64,000 nt of DNA from NCBI GenBank assembly GCA_022495995.1, contig JAFEMH010000332.1, positions 186,001-250,000 on the forward strand, written 5' to 3'. The notes below the pieces were generated by a model. It was not told the DNA's origin and made no database searches. It saw only the letters and a list, made by a program, of their open reading frames with translations. The position numbers and the translations under genes are program-made. This document shows, one piece after another, positions 56,044 to 64,000 of this stretch. This stretch comes from Adenophora triphylla var. japonica (taxonomy: Eukaryota; Streptophyta; Magnoliopsida; Asterales; Campanulaceae). Each line of letters begins with the position of its first letter. Positions within the stretch are counted from its first letter, which is position 1.

Positions 56044-59000
56044 TCAAGTTGAAGCATTTGGTTCATCAGTTGGTGCGGGTTGAGTGGAGCTGGAGGCCGC
56101 AAGAGCAAGAGCCTTTGCATCATCTAAAAGCTTATGTTTGTGTTCCAGATGATTATTCCATAAAGTTAGAACATTTGGAACTTGAAGAGGAGTGGGAATC
56201 CAAGGCGACTTACCCAATAGTGCATCTTCTTCTGCAAGGTCCTTGAGTTCATCAGGTGAGAAGGGAACCATAGGATGACCACGGCGGCATATCTCGCTGA
56301 AAATTGGTTCTGAACCCCACTTGGCGAGTCGCTCGATTGTAATGGCGGGGATTTCTGAGGCATCCGCGGTGGCAGCTCGCATAACTTGTAGAGAGGTTTG
56401 GTCGCCAATGTCAATCAGATCATCTTTGAGTTTGGTCACGTCGGCGTTAAGGGAGGTGATTTCAGCGATCTTACTTGTTAGTTCTTCCGGCAGTTTCGCT
56501 ATCTCGCCTTGATAGAATTGAGCGTCAGCGGCATGAGTCTTCTTTAAAGTCTCATTCTCGCTTAGAAGATTGGCGGCATTCTCTTTGGCAGAAGTAAGTT
56601 CAGTAGTAGCCTTGTGGAGGTCAGTTTTGGCGGCATTGAGCTCTGTATTGGCAGTCTAGAGCTGATTTTGAGAAGTGACTAAGTCAGTCTTCAACTTATC
56701 TCGCTCTTCTTCCAAATTGGTGATTGTTGCGTCTCGCCTCCCCACTCGGCCGCAGAGGATATCTTTGTCCTTCCGCAAGATTTGATTGGCGTTTTCCAGT
56801 TGTTGCACGTCTCGATTGAGGCGATGATTTTTCTTAGTTATACCCATAAGGGAAGCCCCAAGCTAAAGAAAAAAGGAAAATTAAGTCAAGGGTAAAAGTG
56901 AACGAAACAGCAATTGATTAAGAAATAGAAGAGCGACATACCATTGAAAAATGTATCCCGGCCTGGCAAGCAGCATGATCAACGTCCATGTCCATCACTC
57001 GTTGTACTTGAATGGAATCACTGGCGCGATTACAGCAGAACTGCCTATCAAACTCTCTTCAACACCGCGATTTTAGTTGATTAATCCCTTTAAGCGGGGG
57101 ACTTTGGCGGCCTCCTTTCTAAGCTCATAGAGCCCTTCAAAATCAGTGGGCATCAAAAAATTCTCTCGGAGCCAGCTGGGGGTTGGAAGAGCAAGAGAAG
57201 CATTTGGGTCGCGGGGAGTTGAAGGAGAGTTAGAAGTATTGGTTAGGTCACAAATTTCAACTCCATGAGATAAAGGAGGGACATCACCTTGGTTAAGCTC
57301 ATTTGCATCACCCGCAGGAGCGAGAGAGTTGGTTGGAACAGAATCAGGAAGAGGAGTATTAATGGCTTCTTCAATGAGGACATTTTCAGATTGCGTGATG
57401 GAGGTTGGCGGAACAAAGGTTGGCGGGACATTGCCTTCAGTAAGAGAAATGACTTGGATAGGAGAAAGGACTTGAATAGATGGAGGAACCTGAGTAGCAA
57501 CTGAAGTTGGAGGAATAGTTTCTTGAGCAGGAGGAGCGACACTTGGTAAAATCGCAGCGAGTCTTTTTTGTCGCTTGGCTCGAGAATCTGGATTGGTAGG
57601 CTTAGCCCTAGCCTTGGACGGATTTTGGGATTTTTCTAAAGCAATTTCTTCTTTATCAGCCCCATCAAGGGATAGTGGCAAGGGAAGATTCGCGGGAAGA
57701 GCAGCGAGTTCACCATCTCGGGCGCTGGCAATTCTTTTCATCCTTTTGTCAGTTTCAAGGTTGGCATTCTGGCGGCTTTCCATGGTCTTATCTCGATGAT
57801 CTGGAGATAAGAGAAGGAAATTTACAGTTAAAGTTATTCAAATATAAACCAAATTGAGAAAAAGGATAAGGCTAAAGAAGAGACATACAAAGAACTGTAT
57901 TCATGGCGGGACAATTACGAGTACCCTTGCATGACTGGCACTCATGAGCATATTTGTTGTCCGTATGCCGCTCCCATCCATCAAAGTATACGTGATTTAT
58001 CGGAACCCGCGGCGGGAGGATAGGTAAGTTGTCCGCAATCCCAACCTAATCGAGAAGGGCTCTATCTCGCAAAATCCCTCTCCAGGAGATGAGAGGTTGG
58101 GGTGTACCATCAGGAGAATCCGCGGGAAGGGTAACAAGAGCACGAATAGCGGCAATAAGGGCATTGTCGCCAACCACGGAGGCATCTTTTGTTTCAATTT
58201 GCGGTTTGATGGGGTGGAGATCGGCGGGATGAGACCACCCAACACGAGAAACAATGAAGAGTGGGTCGCTCAGCCATTCATGAACTTTGGCGGGCAAGGT
58301 AGTAAGGACTTTGGGGCCTCTTTGGTATTGGAGAGAAAGGCGGGTTTCTTCTATTCCATCTTCAAGTTTGTTGGTTTGCTTATATCCTTTGAATAAAGTT
58401 ACTAAGGATGTCACAGTGGGTTCCTTTCGTAAGGCGCGACAAATGGCAATAAAACTGGTGATGATCCTAAGGGCATTGGGGTGAATTTCTGTAATCATGG
58501 CTTGGGCTTTATACAGAACTTCGCAAAGAAAAGGATCAAGGGGAATCCTAAGGCCAGCCTTAAGTTGTGAAGGAAAAACAACTATGTCGTCTCGCATTTC
58601 TCTCAGATGGGCGAGGGAAGTGTTTCCTTGATAGTCAGAGATGCGATAAGTGGAAGAATCAATGTTATATAAAGTGTGCAAAGTTGTGATGGGGTTAGGT
58701 ATAAGAGAACTTGTGTCGGGAGCGAGAGAAGATCCCGCCTCGGCATCAGCGGGATTGATAAAGAGGTTACCTTCAGCCAAGTTCAGATTTTGGACCCTTG
58801 TAGGAGGGGGATTGTTTGATGTAGCTGCGGGAGAAGAGGTTGCTTCGTCAGCCATCTCGCTCTGATCACTGGAAGAAGAAGAAGAAGAAAGGACAGATTT
58901 ATAATGTATCCTACGTTTGGAAAAAGGGTCAGCGACACAGTGGGATTCAGATGAGTCGCTTAAATTGGGATCATATTTATCTTTGATAAATCGAACTAAT

Positions 59001-59233
59001 TCTTTATGAGAAGTAAAAATATGGGACATAGGGGCTGAAAGGGGAAGAAAGAAGCGGCCTTGGATTTCAAGGGACTCAATCACTGAAGGATCAACCCAGT
59101 TTTCAACAAGTAACCTAACTATGTCGGCCTTGGGAAATCTCGCCCAAGTAGTTCGCAGGCGTCTGTATAAGCCGCCTGAAACTTGACATCTACCATACCT
59201 AACCCGCCTAGCGCAATTTTTGTATCTCGCCAT
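56044..59233 (-). pseudogene. E6 antisense three-exon gene (broken)
   Basis: Exons 59233-57889, 57800-56942 and 56862-56044 are joined by short GT-AG introns (GTATGTC to TCTCCAG; GTATGTC to TTCTTTAG). Exon 1 has MARYKNCARRVRYGRCQVSG, a PF04195-like stretch (VVFPSQLKAGLRIPLDPFLC) and a Cys cluster (HECQSCKGTRNCP). Exon 2 is a basic and Pro-rich linker. Exon 3 is a long coiled coil (LNRDVQQLENANQILRKDKD and onward). Lesions: TAG at 58046-58048, TAA at 57073-57075 with a frame change behind it, and TAG at 56656-56658. Layout and domain order match the intact E2 gene. Function is unknown. Confidence 0.8.
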
Positions 59234-59660
59234 GAAGGGTAATTGGGGAATAAAATTGAAAGGACAGAAAAAGGGGAATAACTAAGCTCAAATAGTTTGG
59301 CAAAAGTGAAAGATCAAAATGAAAGGGTTTAAAGAATATGAAGGGTTTTGGAAAGCGTTACCTGGTGAAGAGGAAGATCTTGGCCGGAAAAGATGAAGGG
59401 CCACCGGAGAAGATGAAGAGACGTCGGAGAATAAAGAACGAATCTTTGGGAAACGAGGAATGAGGCTTCAAATCAACTCCAAATATCAAAAGATGACCGA
59501 AATAGGGGGCAAGGAACAATTTTGGGGGAAGTAATCAGTAAAGAAACGGTGGAAATGTGAGAAAAGATCGTTGAGACGAAATTTGAAAGCCTGAGTTGCC
59601 GGAATTTGGGGTGTTTTGAGCAAGAGTAAAGAGTAAAAAAGGAAAATGTGGAATGAAAGG

Positions 59661-59670
59661 AGTATTTATA
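59661..59670 (-). promoter_or_regulatory. TATA box upstream of the E6 antisense gene
   Basis: On the minus strand CATATAAATACTCC stands about 430 bp before the antisense ATG. It is followed by a C/T-rich stretch. This would give the antisense gene its own promoter, separate from the LTR. Confidence 0.5.
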
Positions 59671-59915
59671 TGAAATAGAAAATAGAGGAAATAACTGATG
59701 TGACGATTGAGATGAAAATTTAAAATTTTCCCCCTTATTTGGCACGGTTCCCAAATGACGGCACATTGAATTTTGAGGGCTCATCATGGAATTAACACGT
59801 GTATAGATAGGGATAACCAACGTTCAGGCTTCTTGGAGAAGGAATCGTGTGTCGCCAAATAGCGAGACAGTGAGCTTCAAGTTTTTGGCGAGACCATAAA
59901 TGAATCTCGCCTCAA

Positions 59916-59928
59916 ACTTAGGGGCTTC
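59916..59928 (+). other. E6 polypurine tract
   Basis: ACTTAGGGGCTTC abuts the 3' LTR. The same GGGGCTTC form is seen beside the E4 left LTR. Confidence 0.8.
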
Positions 59929-60700
59929 TGATGCTGCCCAAAAATAATAGTTGGGCCTGGGCCAAGTCCATAAGCGAGGAATGATCAAGTAGGACCAAAG
60001 CGAGAGAAGGCCCAAGAAGAAGATAAGAATAAAGGTAGCCCATGTATGGTTCGCGGGAAAGTGAGTCAGGGGGTATCCCGCTAAGTTCAACGAAAGGGAA
60101 GCTCAAGATGGCAAAAGCGAGACAAGGTGAGGAGAATGACGAGATATCAATTGATAAACGGCGAGACAATGAGGCAAGCCGGCGAGATAAAGATATGAGA
60201 TGAGAGGCGAGATATAATGGGGAGGCGATACGACCCCTGGTTAACTGTATTCAGCAAGAGATGGATTCTATTGGGCGCGACTCATAAGAGGCGGCATATA
60301 AATATCTACGAAGTGGGACCCATTAAACGGTTGGGCATTGGGAAAAGTGATCACGTGTTTTGGGATCATTCTCATAATTGACCAATGGGATGATGACACG
60401 TGGAAGTAGGCATGAAACGTGAGGAGGTCGCGTGCATGGCACGAGGGAAGGAGTATATATATGAGAGATGATCTTCACTGTAAAGGTACGTACACACACA
60501 CACCCACGAAACACCTTTCCAGACTTGAAGTTTTCCCTTGTTCAGAGCGAATTCTTATCCTCACGCCGGAGGGGCTTACGCCGGAGCCACCCCCGGCTTA
60601 GTTGACGTTTGTGTTTGTGCAGACGTGAAGAAGGAGCCGGAGCTATCCAATCGAACTACAACAGTCGTGTTGCTGCTTGAGGAAATTCCTGGCAACATCA
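59929..60700 (+). repeat. E6 3' LTR (772 bp)
   Basis: Ends GGCAACATCA followed by agaga. See the 5' LTR for the uneven divergence. A TATA box lies at about 60452-60464. Confidence 0.92.
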
Positions 60701-60705
60701 AGAGA

Positions 60706-60871
60706 GAACCTTGTCCATGCAGCCTATCGGCACTGATCCTAAACCCAGGTTCTTTATTACTAAACCCAGGTTCTTTATTGTGCAAATAGAAATTCCCCAA
60801 CTAAACTCTTGTGAGAATGTAGGGAGTAATGATTACATCATATGCATCAGTCGTTCTCCTTTGGAACGCAA
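60706..60871 (-). pseudogene. TNL copy A LRR exon scrap and junction
   Basis: From 60710 the sequence (CTTGTCCATGCAGCCTATCG) matches the end of the LRR exon of copy B (61975 onward) for about 65 bp. It then repeats AAACCCAGGTTCTTTATT and leaves the homology. The next about 90 bp are unassigned and lead into the start of the copy B unit at 60872. Confidence 0.7.
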
Positions 60872-61428
60872 GTTGAGGTTGAGACCCCACCAGTCCACAA
60901 ATTGTACTGCAAAAACATTGAGCAGGAGAAAAGCTTTTTAGAGAATGCAAAGAATTATATGCTCTAACCCAACTAATAGGCAAAAGCTTTAGAAGCTTGA
61001 TACAATTAATGGTCAACTGGTGTTGGACTCTTAATGTTTAATGTACTTAGGCTTCTTCCTCTATCCAAATCCAACTACAAAGAGAGGAAGCTTTCTTTCT
61101 TACTATTTTGGACATTCATATTGAGACGGAAAGAGTAATTTTTAGTTTGCTCACGAAAAATGAAAAGGCCGCTTTTGCTTTTTAGAGAATGCAAAGAGAG
61201 GAAGCTTTTTAGAGAATGCAAAGAATTACCTGCACGTCCATCCGTTTCTTCTTTAATGCTTGAACTATTAGAATAACTAATACTATTAGGAGAAAGGCCG
61301 CCAACGAGAAAATAATGGGTACCAGGGGTACGATAATTGGAGAAGGAAACATTCATTTCATCACTCCAAAGACTCCCGCTTTCTTCTTCTTCTTCTTCTT
61401 CTTCTTCTTTCACCTTTAACTTTTCATC
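60872..61428. repeat. TNL-unit 3' region, copy B
   Basis: This carries, without insertions, the sequence that copy A has around the MULE and E5: TTGAGGTTGAGACC, AGAATGCAAAGAATTATATG, AACCCAACTAATAGGCAAAA. Part of the unit (TTTTTAGAGAATGCAAAGA) is repeated near 61177 and 61207. The 3' part (61075-61413, minus) is the end of the C-JID exon behind its stop, with a GAA run expanded to about nine codons. Confidence 0.8.
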
Positions 61429-63191
61429 CTAACCTTGATCAAAAATTTCGAAGGATACTTGAATTTGATCACCAGCCTCCCACAGATCCTCACACTTCCA
61501 CGTGCTTACCCACATGTCTTCTTCTAATGAATGTGTTAACCCGACAAACCCATCCCCATAGTAGTAGGTCCACGCCAAATCCTTTGTCTTATTACAAACG
61601 GTAAAATCAATAAAACCACCAGGCTCTGGTCTTCTGATCAAACAATTATTCAAGCCTTGAGTTTTCCTAGCAACAAAAGAAGAAGGAATGGTATACTGTA
61701 ATTTTGTTCTACCCGTTTCCCAAAAAGGAACTTTGATGTAACCTGTTGAGTCATCTTCTACATCTGTGTAGTAGGTTTTGAAGCAACCGGGAACCCTTGT
61801 TGTATATTTAACTAAGGTGCTGAATATACCAAACTGATAAAGTACCTGCACAGTTGCACCATAACAAATCATTCATTTATTTGTAATTAATATACCAAAT
61901 TCATTACCAATTGTTTCTCTGTGTGGATTATATTGCATGTATGTCTGTGTCAGAGAGAGAGAGAGAGAGAGAACCTTGCCCATGCAGCCTATAGACACTA
62001 ATTCTAAACCCAGATTCTTTATTACTTTTCTCTCAACAATCCCTGCATTTACCAACTTGAAACAACCTTCATTTTCAATATGTTTTGTAATCTCAAAATC
62101 AGTTATCAGAAGAAAAAGTTTACGCTTCAGTCCGGTATAAGTTTTTTCCAATTGGTTTTTATTCTCGAGATACAAGTCGATTACAGTGCTTGGCGGATGT
62201 ATAACTAATTGGAGCTGTGGACAATTACTAATATCGAGTTTCGAAAGCCTAGAATTTGATAGATTACTGACACAATCGGGTAGTCTGGTTATCAAGTTTC
62301 CACTTAGATCCAGCGTCTCCAATGAGGATAGCCCACTAAAATACCTCGGAAAACTTTCATCTGACAGATTGCAGCCTTCAAGACGTAACTCTACTAGAAG
62401 GCGAGGTAAATGGGCGAGGAACTTGACCAGTCCTGTAGAGATATTTGGTGATGCAAATTTCACTACTCTATACCCATCAGAAGGCTTCACATTTCGCTGC
62501 TCAATTGGAAACTCACCAAGATGCGAACAACCTGACAGTTCCAGTGTTAAAAGAGATTGTGGTAAATCAGGAAGATCTCTCAGACTATTGCAATCTCTAA
62601 AATCTAGCAGCAGGAGTGCCTTCAGTATTCCAATAGTTTCGCACACCTTAACTAAATTAGAGCAACCTCTGAGGATCAATCTCTCAAGCTGCAAGAGTCC
62701 TCTAAAGTCGGGGGTTTGGCAAAGTTCCAGTGAGTAACTCAGATTAAGGAACTTCAGCGATTTAAGTTCCTGCGGGAAAAGAAAGCAGTAGAAGAATGTT
62801 AAAAGTGGCTTGTCATTGTGACACCTTAAGTATAAAAAATGTAACCAAATGGCATACCATGTAACCTTTCCAAACTTGTTTTAATAGGCTGTGTTGCAAG
62901 TCAAAAGCAACAAGGTTCTTCAGGGGCAACTCCATGGGTACATATTCAAGAGGACATCCATGCCAACTTATCCATCTCAATTCCTCCGGGAATTTATTAC
63001 AGCGTCCAGTGAGATGTACATAATTGAGCTTCAGAAGTTTTAGATTTACCATCTTTGCAAATGAATCTATTCTCATTTCTCCTTTCTTAGAAGGTAGATA
63101 TCTGTCAAGGACCTCTTCTTTTTTCTTTTTCACATAGTCAAGCAATCTCGTGATTAAGTGTGGATTTGCATCAGCAGCAGGAAAGCTTGGT
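61429..63191 (-). pseudogene. TNL resistance gene copy B: LRR and C-JID exons
   Basis: Exons on the minus strand: 63191-62858 (RIDSFAKMVNLKLLKLNYVH, FPEELRWISWHGCPLEYVP, start of LRRs), 62769-61975 (LRRs: LERLILRGCSNLVKVCETIG, LLTLELSGCSHLGEFP, LSSLETLDLSGNLITRLP, then LSKLDISNCPQLQLV), and 61845-61429 (C-JID). Phases match; the introns are 88 and 129 bp. TNL proteins are cytosolic or nuclear immune receptors. The C-JID frame stops at TAG (EIFDQG-stop) where copy A has a Trp codon. TIR and NB-ARC exons are not present up to 64000. Pseudogene, or a gene whose front lies beyond a disrupted intron. Confidence 0.85.
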
Positions 63192-63193
63192 CT

Positions 63194-63545
63194 GTCATGT
63201 AAAGTAAGAAGAAGTCATATAGACAAAGAGTATAGACATGGTAGAGAGAAAAAGAATTAGACTCTTATAATTGCAATGACTCAACATGAGAGTCTCATTG
63301 TATTCACAACCATTATATAGGATACTACTTACAAGAGTCCTAGAACAATATGGAAAGAGATAATATCAAAGAGCATAAATATACTCCTACCAAAACTAAA
63401 AGACTAAAGGATATATAATAATAAATCAAAAATTGCACACAATATTACACGAGATATTGTGTACGTTAATATCCTCCCTCAAGCGAATCGGAGACACGGA
63501 GATGCAGCTTGAACTTGAAGAACGTCCACTTAATTTCCAGGATAA
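63194..63545 (-). mobile_element. Truncated Copia 3' end (RNase H tail plus LTR)
   Basis: On the minus strand FKFKLHLRVSDSLEGGY and a stop (63545 to about 63457) is a typical end of a Copia polyprotein. GAGGGAGGA, polypurine-like, follows. The next about 265 bp look like an LTR (TATTAACG start, where TG would be expected; ATTGTTCTAGGACTC; a TATATAATGG box; ending ACTTTACA). No second LTR was found in the window. Confidence 0.55.
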
Positions 63546-64000
63546 GGACGAGAGAAAAGTTATGCCGAGGGGAAATAACGAAAGTAACCAATTGACATTG
63601 AATAGAAGCTTCATGTAGAGGTGATCATGCCAAAGCTTGTAATCCCACTCCTTCGGGGGATACAATGTGTAATATTCATCTTCATAGCTAGGAGATTCTG
63701 GTGGTTTAGACTTAGATGACTGATAGTCTACGTACAAATCGAAAGGAAATGGACTTGAATTTATACAACCTTTTGAAATTGACCCATCATATACTGCTAA
63801 AGAAGGCATAGGACATGGATTTTTAAGCATTGCATCACAGAGACCAATGGGAGAGGCCTGGTGTTGCAAAAAAGATGCAACAAAGAATGGTACATCAGCT
63901 TGGAAATTGGATTGGGATAGGAGCAGCACCGGGAGAGAAGACCCTTGAGTTATTGGTAGAGTTACTGCGACATGACTAGCATTATGAAATCGATTTTGCT
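63546..64000 (-). pseudogene. Unidentified ORF, open at the window edge
   Basis: The minus-strand frame enters at 64000 without a start. It reads HNASHVAVTLPITQGSSLPV, NFQADVPFFVASFLQHQASP, NPCPMPSLAVYDGS, YEDEYYTLYPPKEWDYKLWH. It then passes into hydrophobic text next to the Copia fragment, which probably truncates it. I do not recognise the family. It may be an exon of a host gene or of another element. Confidence 0.4.

Larger units (their letters stand above)
47293..60700 (+). mobile_element. E6: Tat-type Gypsy retrotransposon, 13.4 kb
   Basis: LTRs begin TGATGCTGCCC and end GGCAACATCA. The duplication agaga flanks both sides (47288-47292 and 60701-60705). Plus-strand gag-pol is nearly complete: gag, protease, RT, RNase H, extra RNase H, integrase. 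A tandem-repeat spacer and a three-exon antisense gene follow pol. The extra RNase H, the antisense ORF and the length fit the Tat lineage. Two frameshifts and a changed integrase Asp show that this copy is inactive. Confidence 0.93.
47154..60709 (-). other. TNL copy A intron interrupted by E6
   Basis: The donor GTTCTCTC lies at 60709 and the acceptor at 47154. Without E6 and its duplication this equals the 129-bp intron of copy B (61974-61846). E6 landed in its (CT)n run. Confidence 0.75.

Noticed and set aside
59473..59820. 115-codon minus-strand ORF upstream of the E6 antisense gene
   Set aside because: No domain, Ser/Phe-rich, and it overlaps the likely promoter of the antisense gene.

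Overview
This window is transposon-dense plant nuclear DNA. A TIR-NBS-LRR (TNL) type C-terminal domain (LRR plus C-JID) points to a dicot, because TNL genes are absent from grasses. I cannot name the species. Six large LTR retrotransposons, called E1-E6 here, cover most of the 64 kb. They interrupt the remains of a few host genes. No host gene in the window looks intact.

Layout. (1) 94-8403, minus strand: a BOP1 (ribosome biogenesis WD40 protein) pseudogene. It is split inside an exon by the Copia element E1 (821-7430, TSD tcaaga), and a SINE-like repeat lies in an adjacent intron. (2) 8539-15004: E2, a Gypsy/Tat-type element with decayed gag-protease, no RT or integrase, and an intact three-exon gene on the antisense strand. 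(3) 15015-23208: E3, a second Copia element with 1.36-kb LTRs, inserted exactly 5 bp beyond E2. (4) 23209-24650: AT-rich flank, a spliced minus-strand ORF fragment and one CACTA-like terminus. (5) 24653-36685: E4, a minus-strand Ogre-like composite. Its two LTRs differ strongly, minisatellites follow its pol, RT and integrase are deleted in part, and it has one long uninterrupted ORF where gag should be. (6) 37440-37905: a captured 5' end of a probable DExH-box helicase gene, fused to the end of a TNL repeat unit and interrupted by a non-autonomous MULE-like element (37906-39194, 9-bp TSD). (7) 39229-46293: E5, a coding-free minus-strand LTR element full of minisatellites. (8) 46299-47292: C-JID exon of TNL copy A. 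Its intron holds E6 (47293-60700), a 13.4-kb Tat-type Gypsy element with nearly complete gag-pol and a second, broken copy of the antisense three-exon gene. (9) 60872-64000: TNL copy B (LRR exons and C-JID exon, with a nonsense codon), a truncated Copia 3' end and an unidentified partial ORF running off the window.

How the parts relate. Target-site duplications and LTR boundaries can be read for E1, E2, E3, E5 and E6, so insertion order and pre-insertion sequence can be rebuilt. E5 and E6 share a conserved U5 block and a related primer site, so E5 looks like a non-autonomous relative of the E6 type. The most interesting features are: the antisense spliced gene of the Tat elements, intact in E2 although E2's sense genes are dead; the 664-codon open frame in E4 without a recognisable capsid core; reiterated CpG-rich palindromes in LTRs or leaders of several unrelated elements; and the mosaic divergence between the two E6 LTRs.

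All homology calls come from reading translations by eye. Nothing was searched or aligned by computer, and difference counts are hand counts.
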